Positions 36,487-45,679 of a stretch of DNA of 64,000 nt are shown here, piece after piece (within the stretch, counting starts at the first letter, position 1; every line of letters starts with the position of its first letter). The position numbers and the translations under genes are program-made. The notes under the pieces were generated by a model. It was not told the DNA's origin. It made no database searches and worked only from the letters and a program-made list of their open reading frames with translations. The stretch spans positions 7,440,001-7,504,000 of the forward strand of contig NZ_CP109479.1 of the NCBI RefSeq assembly GCF_036227485.1. The letters run 5' to 3'. Source of the DNA: Streptomyces sp. NBC_01451 (GTDB lineage: Bacteria > Actinomycetota > Actinomycetes > Streptomycetales > Streptomycetaceae).

Positions 36487-36710
36487 TCGCCCGGGCCGCC
36501 CTGGAGCGGGGAGCCGAACGGTTCGTTCTCGGACGGGCCGGAGGATGCCCGGCGTTGCGTTCATAAAGAACCCGGGTTTCCCGTCGACCGTCACCTCCCC
36601 GAAATAATCGCGCCCCATCTCCTCCACCGACCCGATCTACCGTGGTCACCACAGCCCGGCCGACGTCGCCCGAAGGCATCGCACCCCCGCCCTCGTCCGA
36701 CAGGAGCCCT

Positions 36711-38576
36711 GTGTCACGCCCCAGCAGTACGCGCCCGCGTTTCGCCCTGCCGCCCTGGCTCGCCCACGCGCTGCGTGCCCAGCGCGGGCCCGTGCCGTGG
36801 AACGCGGTCGTCCGGGGTGCGCTGGCCGCCGGGCCGTTGCTGCTGGCCGGAGTGCTGGCGGACCGCACCTCCCTGGGTGTCGTCGCCGCGCTCGGTGCCA
36901 TGCTCGCCGGGATCAACGACCGGCCGGGCAGCCGGCGTTCCTCCGTCAGGCGGCTCGGCGTGCCCGCGTCGGCCGGGGCCCTCGGGCTGGTCGTCGGGAC
37001 GTACGCGGGCCAGCAGTTGGGAGCCGTGCCGCTGACCCTTCTCCTCACCGTGCTCGGGCTCTTTGCGGGCGGTATCAGCGCCATCGGGCCGGTGGCGTCC
37101 GGCGCCGGTACGCAACTGCTCGTCGCCGCCGCCATCGGGGCCGGGATGCCGTTGCCCGAGCCGGGCTGGCAGCGGGCGCTGTCCTTCGTCGCGGGCGCAG
37201 GCTGGCTGCTCGCCCTGCGGCTCGCGCTGCCCACCCCCGGTGCCGGCGCCGGTGACTTCCGGTTCGACGGGGAACGTACCGCCGTCGCAGCCGTGTACGA
37301 CGCCGTCGCCGACCTCCTCGACGCCGCCGGTACGGACGAGGCGGGCGCCCGGCGGGTCGCCCTCACCGCCGCGCTCGACCACGCCCAGGACGCCCTGGGC
37401 GGACCCCGGCTCCGCCAGTACTCCAGTTCCAGGGACGAGCGGCGGCTGCGCACCCAGTACGCCGCCGCGCTGCCCCTCGCCGAGGCGGCGACCGCCCTCG
37501 CCTGGGCCGGGGACGCCCTCCACGCGCGCGTGGCGGAAGGTCCCCGGCGTCTGGCCGTCGCCGTAAGGACCAACACGCACACCGGGCCGCTGCCCGCCCC
37601 CGCCCGTTCCGCGCCGGGGCTGCGCGCCCTCGACGACGCGCTGCTGCACGCCGCCGACGCCTTCGACCGGGGCGGCGACACGCACGACCTGCACACGCGG
37701 CGCCGTACCGTCATGGCCCTGCTCCGGACGGCCGTCGACTCCGGCGGGCGCGAGTACGGGCTGCGGGTCGCGCTCTGCTTCGGGGCCGGGGCCGCCGTCG
37801 CGCAGGCCACGCACCACGCCCACTGGTACTGGATCCCGGCCACCGCCGTCTTCCTCGTCAAGCCCGACCTGGGGCCGCTCGTCTCGCGCGTCCTGTGCCG
37901 GGCGGCGGGGACCGTCCTCGGGGCCGTTGTCTTCGCCGGGTTCGCCGCCGTGCTGCCCCGGCCCGAGGGGCTCGTCGCGCTCGTCGCCGTGAGCGGTGCG
38001 CTGATCCCGGTCGCCACCCGGCACTTCGCCGCCCAGACCGCCGTCGTGACCGTGCTCGTGCTCGCACTGGTGATGGTGGGCGGCGAGCCCCAGGCCTCCT
38101 GGAGCCGGATCCTCGAAACGCTGGTCGCCTGCGCTCTCGTACTCATCGTCGGACATCTGCCGATGCCCGGGCAGCGCGGCGGGGGCGTGCGGGCGCGGCT
38201 GGCGCGGGCCGCCGAGGCCGCGCAGGCGTACCTCCAGCATGTGATGAGCGGCTCGGACGACCGGCACGCGCGCTGGATGCTGCGCCGCGAGGCCTATCGT
38301 GCACTCGCCGAGGCCCGTACCGCCATCGCGCACTCCGCGGCCGAACTGCCCGCGCTGGCACGGCACACCGAGGGGACGGAGGAGGTCGCCGCCACCCTCG
38401 AACGACTTGTCGACACGGCGACCGCCTGTGCCGTGCACCTCGACGACACCGGACGCCTCAGCCCCCTGCACACCGAGCACCTCACCGAACTCCTGGACGA
38501 ACTCGCCGAGCGGCGCGAGCGCGCCGGGCTGCGGACGCGTGTCCCGCGCGCGGGTGACGCGCCCCTCGCGGGCTGA
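36711..38576 (+). CDS. FUSC-family membrane transporter
   Basis: 621 residues from the GTG at 36711, which has AGGAG five bases upstream; an upstream GTG (36642) next to TACCGT is the alternative. Two blocks of hydrophobic segments are present (about 35-170 and 345-475; e.g. GLVVGTYAGQQLGAVPLTLLLTVLGLFAGGISAIG and TAVFLVKPDLGPLVSRVLCRAAGTVLGAVVF), each of the fusaric-acid-resistance type. Soluble helical regions follow each block. The family exports aromatic acids or similar compounds; the substrate here is unknown. Confidence 0.88.
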   Translation: MSRPSSTRPRFALPPWLAHALRAQRGPVPWNAVVRGALAAGPLLLAGVLADRTSLGVVAALGAMLAGINDRPGSRRSSVRRLGVPASAGALGLVVGTYAGQQLGAVPLTLLLTVLGLFAGGISAIGPVASGAGTQLLVAAAIGAGMPLPEPGWQRALSFVAGAGWLLALRLALPTPGAGAGDFRFDGERTAVAAVYDAVADLLDAAGTDEAGARRVALTAALDHAQDALGGPRLRQYSSSRDERRLRTQYAAALPLAEAATALAWAGDALHARVAEGPRRLAVAVRTNTHTGPLPAPARSAPGLRALDDALLHAADAFDRGGDTHDLHTRRRTVMALLRTAVDSGGREYGLRVALCFGAGAAVAQATHHAHWYWIPATAVFLVKPDLGPLVSRVLCRAAGTVLGAVVFAGFAAVLPRPEGLVALVAVSGALIPVATRHFAAQTAVVTVLVLALVMVGGEPQASWSRILETLVACALVLIVGHLPMPGQRGGGVRARLARAAEAAQAYLQHVMSGSDDRHARWMLRREAYRALAEARTAIAHSAAELPALARHTEGTEEVAATLERLVDTATACAVHLDDTGRLSPLHTEHLTELLDELAERRERAGLRTRVPRAGDAPLAG

Positions 38577-38598
38577 GGGCGGTTCCGCGTCGGCCGGG

Positions 38599-39549
38599 TC
38601 AGTCGACGCGTACCCATACCGGCGCGTGGTCCGAGCCCGGTGCGTCGCGTCGGGCCTCCGGATCCGGGCCGACCGACGGGAGGGCGGGCGCCCCGCTCCC
38701 CGGCAGGCCCGTGCCCGCCTCCGTCGCGCGGTGGACCAGACTGTGGCTCAGAAGGATGTGGTCGATCAGTTCGCGGCGGCCCGAGTTGATCCGCGAGTAG
38801 CGCTGTCCGGCCGGAATGAGCGGGGCCACGTCCCACAGGCGCGTCGCGTCGCCCTTGTCGTCGTGGTCGTAACCGGGCGTGCCGATCTCCGAACCGGGCG
38901 GGCCGAGCAGGATCTGGGTGGTCGCCGCCTGCACCTCGTCGTTCAGATCGCCCAGGACCAGAACGTCCCGCGTACGGCCCTCGCCGGCCAGCAGGTCGTC
39001 CGCGAGGGCCCGCAGCGCGGTCGCCTCGGCGGTCCGCCGGTACAGGGCGTACGCGCCGAAGCGGGCCCGTTCGCCCTCGTCGCGGGGCTGGAAGCGGCCG
39101 TTCGGATACGACAGCAGCTTCGACTTCAGATGGGCGACGGCCGCCCGCAACGGCACGCCCTCGATACCGGCCTCCACCGCCAGGAAACCGCGGCCCGCCG
39201 CGGAGACCTCCAGGCCCGAGTCGTCCACCTGCACCGGAGCCAGCTTCACCGGAAACGCGTTCGTGTCGGCGAGCACCTCGAACGACCCTCGGCCGAGAAA
39301 ACCGACCCGGATGCCCCGGTTGTCGGGAAACCGCGAGGTCGCGACGGTCCAGCCGCTGCCCAGCAGGCCGACCAGATCGTCCAGCGCCTCGGTGTCGCCG
39401 ACCTCCTGGACGGCGAGCAACGTCGGGTCGAGTTCCGTGATCACGGCGGCGAGGGCGGCGAGTTTCGCCTCGTACGCCGTGTCGTCCTTCGGGCCGGACG
39501 GGTCGCCCGGGCGGTAGAGGTTCTCCAGGTTCCAGGTGGCGACGAGCAT
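38599..39549 (-). CDS. Endonuclease/exonuclease/phosphatase-family protein
   Basis: 316 residues. The EEP fold is complete: LVATWNLENLYRPG, LLAVQEVGD (metal-binding Glu), VAHLKSK, VLVLGDLNDEVQA (catalytic Asp and Asn), ELIDHILLSHSLV and SDHAPVWVRV (catalytic Asp-His). No signal peptide. It is a metal-dependent phosphodiesterase acting on nucleic acids or another phosphodiester. GGGGGAG stands before the ATG. The gene converges with the FUSC gene. Confidence 0.9.
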   Translation of the reverse strand: MLVATWNLENLYRPGDPSGPKDDTAYEAKLAALAAVITELDPTLLAVQEVGDTEALDDLVGLLGSGWTVATSRFPDNRGIRVGFLGRGSFEVLADTNAFPVKLAPVQVDDSGLEVSAAGRGFLAVEAGIEGVPLRAAVAHLKSKLLSYPNGRFQPRDEGERARFGAYALYRRTAEATALRALADDLLAGEGRTRDVLVLGDLNDEVQAATTQILLGPPGSEIGTPGYDHDDKGDATRLWDVAPLIPAGQRYSRINSGRRELIDHILLSHSLVHRATEAGTGLPGSGAPALPSVGPDPEARRDAPGSDHAPVWVRVD

Positions 39550-39696
39550 GCCGGCTCCCCCTCAAGTCCCAGCAGGCACCGCGAGTTCAGCGGTGATGCG
39601 TCCAGCGTGCCCGCGCCGCCATCCCCGGCGACAGGGCTGCGCCGGGATGCGCGGTTCACGTCACCCATGGGCACGACCGCGCCGTACGGTGGCCGC

Positions 39697-41061
39697 ATGA
39701 CGCCTTCTCCCGCTGCTCCCGCGGATCTCGTCATCACCGGTTGCACCGCCCTCCTCCACGCCGACGCCGACGGACAGGTCGAGTTCGCCGAGGACGCCTC
39801 GATCGCCGTACGGGGAGGGATCATCGAGGCGATCGGGGTGGGCGTCGAACTCCCGTACGCCGTCGAACGCATCGACGCACGCGGGCAGTTGGCCATGCCG
39901 GGGCTCATCAACTGCCATACGCACGCCCCGATGGTCGCGCTGCGCGGGATCGCCGAGGACCTGCCCACGGAGGAGTGGTTCAACGACGTCGTGTGGCCGA
40001 TCGAGTCCAACCTCACCGACATCGACGTGGAGTTGGGCGCGCGGCTCGCCTGTGCCGAGATGATCCGCGGTGGTGTCACCTGCTTCGCCGACCACTACTT
40101 CTCGATGGACACCGTCGCCGCGGTGGTCGAGGAGTGCGGGATCCGGGCGCATCTGGGAGAGGCGTACTTCTCCTCGCAGGGTCCCGGAGGGCGTGAGAGG
40201 TCACTGGAGTTCGCGCTGCGGCACCGGGGCGGCGCCGACGGCCGCATCACCACCGCCCTCGCCCCGCACGCCCCGTACACCGTCGACGACGCCGACCTGG
40301 CCGCCACCGCCGGCCTCGCCCGCGAACACGGCCTGCCCGTGCACATCCACGCCGCCGAGAACCGCGACCAGACCGACAGCAGCCTCGCCCGGCACGGCCT
40401 CACCCCGATCGAGGTCCTGGCCCGCACCGGCGTCCTGGCCGGTGACCTCGACGTGCTCATCGCGCACGGCACCGGCATCATCGAGCGCGACCTCCCCGTC
40501 CTGGAGCGCGGAGGCGGACGTACGGCCGTGGCGACCGCGCCCCGCGGATACCTCAGGTTCGCCTGGCCCACCACCACGCCGGTACGCGCCCTGCGCGAGA
40601 TCGGTGTCCCCGTGGGGCTCGCCACCGACGGCGCCGCCTCCAACGGCTCGCTCGACGTGTGGGAGTCGATGGCGCTGACCTCGCTGATCCAGAAGTCGAC
40701 CGAGGGCGACCCCCGCTGGCTGACCTCCCGGCAGGCACTGCATCACGCCACGCTGCAGAGCGCGCGGGCGGTGGGACTCGGCGAGCGGATCGGCAGCCTG
40801 GCGCCGGGCCGGAAGGCCGACATCATCCTCGTGGACCTCACCGGGCCGCACACCCAGCCCGTGCACGACCTCGCCGCCACCCTCGTCCACAGCGCCCGCG
40901 CCTCGGACGTCCGTACGACGATCGTCGACGGCCGCGTCCTGATGCGCGACCGTGAACTGCTGACCCTCGACGTGCCGGGAGTCGTCCGGGAACTGGGGGA
41001 GCGGCTGCCCGCGCTCGTCGACCGGAGCCACGGCAGGCGGATCCAGGAGTACGACGCCTGA
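39697..41061 (+). CDS. Amidohydrolase (cytosine/SAH deaminase-like)
   Basis: 454 residues. Metal-dependent deaminase motifs: MPGLINCHTHAPMVALRG, VHIHAAEN, LIAHGTGII and GLATDGAASNGSLDVWESM, with a C-terminal composite domain GSLAPGRKADIILVDL. It belongs to the ATZ/TRZ, MtaD and SsnA group, which removes amino groups from nucleosides, purines or triazines. The exact substrate is not predictable. TACGGT lies six bases before the ATG, so the mRNA may be leaderless. Confidence 0.9.
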   Translation: MTPSPAAPADLVITGCTALLHADADGQVEFAEDASIAVRGGIIEAIGVGVELPYAVERIDARGQLAMPGLINCHTHAPMVALRGIAEDLPTEEWFNDVVWPIESNLTDIDVELGARLACAEMIRGGVTCFADHYFSMDTVAAVVEECGIRAHLGEAYFSSQGPGGRERSLEFALRHRGGADGRITTALAPHAPYTVDDADLAATAGLAREHGLPVHIHAAENRDQTDSSLARHGLTPIEVLARTGVLAGDLDVLIAHGTGIIERDLPVLERGGGRTAVATAPRGYLRFAWPTTTPVRALREIGVPVGLATDGAASNGSLDVWESMALTSLIQKSTEGDPRWLTSRQALHHATLQSARAVGLGERIGSLAPGRKADIILVDLTGPHTQPVHDLAATLVHSARASDVRTTIVDGRVLMRDRELLTLDVPGVVRELGERLPALVDRSHGRRIQEYDA

Positions 41062-41150
41062 AGTCCTTCCGCCGGCGACCGATGAGTTTCGCGTGCTCCG
41101 CCGGTCCACCCCTGAGAACGGACCGTTCCACAACGGGGCATGGAGGGGCG

Positions 41151-41792
41151 ATGACACTTCCGCGGATCGTTTCGCGCGACGAGTGGCGGGCGGCACGCGA
41201 GGCGTTGCTGGTCAAGGAGGAGATCGTCACGCGCGCGCGTGACGCGCTGGGCGCCGAGCGGCGCGAGCTGCCCATGGTCGAGGTCGACGCGGAGTACGTG
41301 TTCGAGGGCGGCGACGGCAAGGCGACCCTGCTCGACCTCTTCGAGGGCCGCCGCCTGCTCGTGGTCCACCACTTCATGTTCGCTCCCGGGTGGGAGGAGG
41401 GCTGCCCCGGCTGCTCGGAGTTCCTCGACAACGTCGGTCACCTGGCGCACCTGTGGGCCCGCGACGCGTCGTTCGCCGTCGTGTCCCGGGCGCCGTACAC
41501 GCGGATCCTGCCGTTCAAGGCGCGGATGGGGTGGACGGTGCCCTGGTACTCGTCGTACGGCAACGACTTCAACCGCGACTTCCTGGTGACGTCCGGCAGC
41601 GGGGAGGAGGCCGTCGAACGGTCCGGCGTGAGCTGCTTCCTGCGCGACCGTGACCAGGTCTTCCACACGTACTCGGCGTACGGACGCGGCCTGGACGGCC
41701 TCGGCTCGGCGGTCGGCTTCCTGGACCTGATGCCCCTGGGCGCGCCGGAGGACGGCGAACGCGTGCGCCATCACGACGCGTACGACTACTGA
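41151..41792 (+). CDS. DUF899-family thioredoxin-like protein
   Basis: 213 residues from an ATG after GGAGGGGCG. The family pattern is strong: VSRDEWRAAREALLVKEE, LPMVEVDAEYVFEG, LLVVHHFMFAPGWEEGCPGCSEFLDNVGHLAHLWARDASFAVVSRAP and MGWTVPWYSSYGNDFN. The CPGC is placed like a thioredoxin active site. Family members are suspected redox enzymes. It overlaps no neighbour and follows the deaminase gene by 89 bases. Confidence 0.9.
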   Translation: MTLPRIVSRDEWRAAREALLVKEEIVTRARDALGAERRELPMVEVDAEYVFEGGDGKATLLDLFEGRRLLVVHHFMFAPGWEEGCPGCSEFLDNVGHLAHLWARDASFAVVSRAPYTRILPFKARMGWTVPWYSSYGNDFNRDFLVTSGSGEEAVERSGVSCFLRDRDQVFHTYSAYGRGLDGLGSAVGFLDLMPLGAPEDGERVRHHDAYDY

Positions 41793-41828
41793 TACGTGAA
41801 GTGACAAAAGAGGCGTAAGGGATGTAAC

Positions 41829-41844
41829 AGGATGAGCTCATCCT
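41829..41844. promoter_or_regulatory. 16-base perfect palindrome, possible operator
   Basis: AGGATGAGCTCATCCT, perfectly symmetric around 41836/41837, in the unusually A/T-rich spacer (41793-41957) upstream of the small gene at 41958. A second weaker inverted repeat AACTC-TAT-GAGTT lies near 41924. Confidence 0.6.
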
Positions 41845-41957
41845 CACATCCGGCGGTGAACGAGTGTCAAGTACGTCTCAGTACGGTCACCGGGCGAGGC
41901 CCTTTCCCCATGATGAGCGTTTAACTCTATGAGTTCAGCGCTACATGGAGGTGCAGG

Positions 41958-42131
41958 GTGAACGGGCGAAAGGTGCTCGAACGCTTTCCCGCCGGGGGAC
42001 CGCGTGGTTCCTGGCCCGCCGAGGAGTTCGCGCAGGCGCGGCGCCTCGAAGGTCAGCCCGCGGAGGTCGTCATGGATCTCGCGACGGACACGTTCCTCGT
42101 GATCGTCCGGGGCGGAGCGATGGGGGAGTGA
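41958..42131 (+). CDS. Small protein, unknown function
   Basis: 57 residues, too short for most gene callers. The GTG has GGAGG six bases upstream. The sequence begins VNGRKVLERFPAGGPRG, then SWPAEEFAQARRLEGQPAEVVMDLATDTFLVIV. No domain is recognised. Third codon positions are G/C-rich. An open frame on the opposite strand (41844-42377) is a shadow of this and the next gene. It may belong with the regulatory cluster to its right. Confidence 0.65.
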   Translation: MNGRKVLERFPAGGPRGSWPAEEFAQARRLEGQPAEVVMDLATDTFLVIVRGGAMGE

Positions 42132-42160
42132 GGCGGTCGCCGGGCCCCTCGTGAGGGGGT

Positions 42161-42613
42161 TCAGGCGCTGATCGGCCTCGACCACGTCGGAATCGTCCCC
42201 GTCACCTGGCACAGGGCGAGGTAGAGGGGTATCGGCGGGGTGTAGGGGAGGGTGTCGTGCGGGCGGTGCAGCAGGGGCGGGACCCGCGGGGCGCCGAGGA
42301 TCACCGCTCCCGTGGAGTAGTGCGCCGGGGCGGGCCACTCCAGGGCGTAGTCGGAGTCGGCGGGGACGAGCCACCACCAGTGGCCGACGTCCGCGTACAC
42401 ACAGCCCACGCGCGGCAGCCGGGGAAGTATCTGGGGGCCGAAGCGGGCGGGTACCGCCACCGCGTCACAGCCCAGGGGGGCGGTCATGCCGTCCGGTATC
42501 GGCAGGCGCAGGGAGTTTCCCGGGTGGGGCGGACTGTGCAGACCGCGCTTCACGCGCACCAGCGTGTCCAGGCTGACGACCCGGCCCCCCGCGGACGAAC
42601 CCCTTACACCCAT
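42161..42613 (-). CDS. Conserved Streptomyces protein of unknown function, coupled to ATP-binding protein
   Basis: 150 residues from the ATG at 42613, overlapping the end of the upstream ATP-binding-protein gene by ten bases, which implies translational coupling. The middle reads LGCDAVAVPARFGPQILPRLPRVGCVYADVGHWWWLVPADSDYALEWPAPAHYSTGAVILGAPR, then PPLLHRPHDTLPYTPPIPLYLALCQVTGT. Two Cys and a WWW motif are notable. No known domain. I recall similar proteins next to ATP-binding proteins in other Streptomyces, which is the only functional clue. Confidence 0.72.
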   Translation of the reverse strand: MGVRGSSAGGRVVSLDTLVRVKRGLHSPPHPGNSLRLPIPDGMTAPLGCDAVAVPARFGPQILPRLPRVGCVYADVGHWWWLVPADSDYALEWPAPAHYSTGAVILGAPRVPPLLHRPHDTLPYTPPIPLYLALCQVTGTIPTWSRPISA

Positions 42614-43287
42614 TCGGCCTCTGTCCCCGTCCCCGTTGTCGCGTGCCCCTGAAACCGGTGGCGCCCGTGGTGTCCGTGGTGCGCCTGTGTGCCGTCGGCG
42701 GGCTCCGGTTCCGGGTCGCCGGCCGTGCCGGGCCGGGGTGGTGGCGCGCCCCAGCCGAGGTCTCCTCGGGCCGCCGTGCCGTCGTGGGCGTCGGCGCCCG
42801 CGTCGGCCGCCCGGGCGAGTTCCGCCCAGACCAGCAGGCCGGGGCCGTGTTCCTGGGCGCCCCAGGCCCTGCACATGGCCTCGACGAGGAGCAGCCCCCT
42901 CCCCTGCTCGTCGTCGGGGCGCTGCGGCGACTGATGCGGCACACCGGGTGCGCAGCCCTCGTCACGCACGGCTATGCGCACCAGGTCGGCGCCGTCGTGC
43001 AGCTCGCAGACTATGTGGCTGCTCGCGGTGTGCACGATGGCGTTGGTGACCAGTTCGGTGACGACCAGGGCCGCCGTGTCGCAGGTGTCCTCGCAGACCG
43101 ACCAGCCCGTGAGCCTGGCACGCGTCAGGCGGCGGGCCTGCGCGGGCGAGCCCGGATGGGCGGCCAGCTCGAAGCGGAACCGGCGCTCGTCCGCCGTGCC
43201 GGGGCGCAGCGGGGCTGCGGACCCGGGACCGGAGCGGTCCGCGGCGGCGTCTGTTCCTAAGGGCGGGGACGGAATCACGCTTGCCAC
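42604..43287 (-). CDS. ATP-binding anti-sigma-factor-like protein (HATPase_c_2)
   Basis: 227 residues from the GTG at 43287, which has GGGGAG just upstream. The HATPase domain is at about 50-150: ARLTGWSVCEDTCDTAALVVTELVTNAIVHTASSHIVCELHDGADLVRIAVRDEG (N box and G1), then DDEQGRGLLLVEAMCRAWG (G2). The C terminus is disordered and His/Gly-rich. Family members are SpoIIAB/RsbW-like serine kinases or anti-sigma proteins that control development; many accompany XRE/DUF397 pairs as here. The XRE gene is divergent. Confidence 0.88.
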   Translation of the reverse strand: MASVIPSPPLGTDAAADRSGPGSAAPLRPGTADERRFRFELAAHPGSPAQARRLTRARLTGWSVCEDTCDTAALVVTELVTNAIVHTASSHIVCELHDGADLVRIAVRDEGCAPGVPHQSPQRPDDEQGRGLLLVEAMCRAWGAQEHGPGLLVWAELARAADAGADAHDGTAARGDLGWGAPPPRPGTAGDPEPEPADGTQAHHGHHGRHRFQGHATTGTGTEAEWV

Positions 43288-43510
43288 TATCTCCCCGCCG
43301 TGAACACTTGGCAAGTGTCACTCTGAAAAATGCAGAGTGCGGTGTGACGGAGTGGAACGGCGTGGCACACTGCTCGCAACAGCACGCGGAGCGGCGCCAG
43401 TTGGGACTTTCGGCAGGTTTTCGAATAAACCTTCGAACGGAATCCCGGTGGCGCCGCCGGGCTGTCAGGAATCTTCACCGGCGTCCGCCGGTACTCGATG
43501 GAGGTGGAGC

Positions 43511-44371
43511 GTGAGCGAACCGCGGTCCGCGCCGACGGTCGGACAGGTCGTCCTCGGCCGGCGCCTGTTGGACCTGCGGGAGCGTGCGGGCCTGCGGCGC
43601 GAGGAGGCCGCGCGCATCCTCCGGGTCGCCCCCGCCACCGTCCGCCGTATGGAGATGGCCGAGGTCACGCTCAAGATCCCCTACCTCCAGCTCCTCCTGA
43701 AGTCGTACGGCGTCTCGGACGAGGAGTCCGAGGCGTTCGTCCAGCTGGCCGAGGACGCCAATCTGCCCGGGTGGTGGCAGCGGTTCCACGACGTGCTGCC
43801 CGGCTGGTTCTCCATGCACGTCAGCCTGGAGGGCGCGGCGAGCCTCATCCGCCAGTACGAGCCCCACTTCGTCCCCGGACTGCTTCAGACCGAGGAGTAC
43901 GCCCTTGGTGTCCTGAAATCGGGCGCCATCGGCCAGACCAGACCCGAGGACATCGAACGCCATGTCGCGCTGCGCATGGAACGCCAGGGACTGCTCACCC
44001 GGGAGGGCGCGCCCCGGCTGTGGGTCGTGATGGACGAGACCGTTCTGCGCCGCCCGGTGGGTGGCCCGGAGGTGATGCGTGCGCAGATCGACAGAATGCT
44101 CGACGCCACGGACCTGCCCAATGTGACGCTCCAGGTCGCCCCCTTCTCCGCGGGGCCGCACCCGGGTACGTACGGGCCGTTCGTGCTGTTCCGTTTTGCC
44201 GTGCCGGAACTCCCGGACATGGTCTACAGCGAGTACCTGACCGGCGCCGTCTATCTGGACTCGCGCACCGAGGTGGCAACCCACCTGGAGGTCATGGACC
44301 GCATGGCGGCTCAGTCCGCTACAGCACATCGCACGAAGGAGATCCTCCGGGATCTCCGCAAGGAGCTCTGA
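43511..44371 (+). CDS. XRE-family regulator with DUF5753
   Basis: 286 residues from the GTG at 43511 behind GGAGGTGGAGC. The HTH is at about 12-70 (LGRRLLDLRERAGLRREEAARILRVAPATVRRMEMAEVTLKIPYLQLLL). DUF5753 follows, with FHDVLPGWFSMHVSLEGAASLIRQYEPHFVPGLLQTEEYA, RLWVVMDETVLRRPVGG and a conserved VQLEVAPFSAG-like segment (TLQVAPFSAGPHPGTYGPFVLFRF). This arrangement is typical of Streptomyces WhiJ-type regulators. It binds DNA and probably controls the DUF397 gene beside it. Confidence 0.92.
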   Translation: MSEPRSAPTVGQVVLGRRLLDLRERAGLRREEAARILRVAPATVRRMEMAEVTLKIPYLQLLLKSYGVSDEESEAFVQLAEDANLPGWWQRFHDVLPGWFSMHVSLEGAASLIRQYEPHFVPGLLQTEEYALGVLKSGAIGQTRPEDIERHVALRMERQGLLTREGAPRLWVVMDETVLRRPVGGPEVMRAQIDRMLDATDLPNVTLQVAPFSAGPHPGTYGPFVLFRFAVPELPDMVYSEYLTGAVYLDSRTEVATHLEVMDRMAAQSATAHRTKEILRDLRKEL

Positions 44372-44379
44372 ATCTCTGC

Positions 44380-44697
44380 ATGGATCGCATGACGTCCAAG
44401 GCCCGGATACGCCACGAGCGAATCAATGAGCTGACCACTGAACGGGTCACCGAGCGGGCGAGCGCCCGCATCTACAACGGCATGCCCGCCGGTGAACTGG
44501 GCAGCGAGGGCTGGCACAAGCCGTGGAGCGGCGGCAACGGCGGCAACTGCCTGGAGGCGATGAAGCTCGCCGACGGCCGGATCGCCGTACGCCAGTCCAC
44601 CGACCCGGACGGTCCGGCGCTGATCTACACCACCGCCGAGATGCTCGCCTTCATCGAGGGCGCCAAGGCGGGGGAGGCCGACTTCCTGCTCTCCTGA
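44380..44697 (+). CDS. DUF397-domain protein, partner of XRE regulator
   Basis: 105 residues. The first 45 are basic and helical (KARIRHERINELTTERVTERASARIYNG). The DUF397 domain follows: WHKPWSGGNGGNCLEAMKLADGRIAVRQSTDPDGPALIYTTAEMLAFIEGAKAGEADFLL. It begins nine bases after the XRE gene stop, so both are one operon. The N-terminal extension is longer than usual for the family, which is mostly 60-70 residues. These pairs resemble toxin-antitoxin-like or developmental switches, as proposed for WhiJ/WhiJ-associated DUF397 proteins. Confidence 0.9.
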   Translation: MDRMTSKARIRHERINELTTERVTERASARIYNGMPAGELGSEGWHKPWSGGNGGNCLEAMKLADGRIAVRQSTDPDGPALIYTTAEMLAFIEGAKAGEADFLLS

Positions 44698-44824
44698 GGT
44701 CCGGTTCCGGCCGTTCCTGTGGCGCCGGATCCGTTGTGTTCAGTCGATTCCCCCGACTTGGTTAATTTGGTGCTCAGTTGATCACTTGCCACGCCAGACG
44801 CCGAAAAGACTTACGGAGTTCCCC

Positions 44825-45628
44825 ATGACCGGGCAGCACCCCATCGAGATGGACACCAGCAGGCCTCATCCCGCGCGCATGTACGACTGGTACCTGGGCG
44901 GCAAGGACAACTACCCGGTCGACGAGGCGATGGGCCGGCAGATGCTCGCCCTCGACCCGCGCGTCCCGGTGATGGCGAAGGTCAACCGTGCCTTCATGCA
45001 GCGCGCCACACGCTGGCTGGCCGGGCACGGCGTCCGTCAGTTCCTGGACGTCGGCACCGGCATCCCGACCGAGCCGAACCTCCATCAGATCGCCCAGGAG
45101 ATCGCGCCCGACGCGCGGGTCGTCTACTGCGACAACGACCCCATCGTGCTGGCCCACGCGGCGGCCCTGCTGCGCGGTACGGAGGAGGGGGTCACCGAGT
45201 ACCTCCAGGCCGATGTGCGCGACCCGGACGCCATCGTCGAGGGCGCGAAGAAGGTCCTGGACTTCGACCGGCCCGTCGCGCTCTCCCTCGTCGCCCTGCT
45301 GCACTTCATCTCCGACGAGGACGGCGCGCACGACCTGGTCGGCCGCCTGCTGGCCGCCCTGCCCGCCGGCAGCTACCTGGTGATGACCCACGCGACCGCC
45401 GACTTCTCCCCGGAGGAGTCGGCCGCCGCGACGGCGAAGCTCAAGGCCGCGGGCGTCACCCTCGCCCTGCGCTCCCGCACCGAGTTCGCCCGCTTCTTCG
45501 ACGGCCTCGACCTGATCGAGCCCGGCGTCGAGGTGGTCGACAAGTGGCACCCCGAGCTGGGCGAACCGATCCCGGGCCAGGAGGACGGCGTTATTCCGGG
45601 CTACGGTGCGGTGGGCCGCACGTCCTGA
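44825..45628 (+). CDS. SAM-dependent methyltransferase (Methyltransf_19/DUF574)
   Basis: 267 residues. ACGGAG lies six bases before the ATG. It has the family start RPHPARMYDWYLGGKDNYPVDEAMGRQML, then FLDVGTGIPTEPNLHQIA, VVYCDNDPIVLAHAAALL, EYLQADVRDP and VALSLVALLHFISDEDGAHDLVGRLLAALPAGSYLVMTHAT. The family is expanded in Streptomyces; the substrate is unknown, and it often sits beside XRE/DUF397 clusters, as here. Confidence 0.9.
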   Translation: MTGQHPIEMDTSRPHPARMYDWYLGGKDNYPVDEAMGRQMLALDPRVPVMAKVNRAFMQRATRWLAGHGVRQFLDVGTGIPTEPNLHQIAQEIAPDARVVYCDNDPIVLAHAAALLRGTEEGVTEYLQADVRDPDAIVEGAKKVLDFDRPVALSLVALLHFISDEDGAHDLVGRLLAALPAGSYLVMTHATADFSPEESAAATAKLKAAGVTLALRSRTEFARFFDGLDLIEPGVEVVDKWHPELGEPIPGQEDGVIPGYGAVGRTS

Positions 45629-45679
45629 CCGCGGACCGCGGACGGCGGACCTACGGGGCGGGATTCACGTGCTACGGGT

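Noticed and set aside
41844..42377. A 177-codon minus-strand frame
   Set aside because: Arg/Pro/Ala-rich shadow of the small plus-strand gene and the minus-strand conserved gene in another frame.
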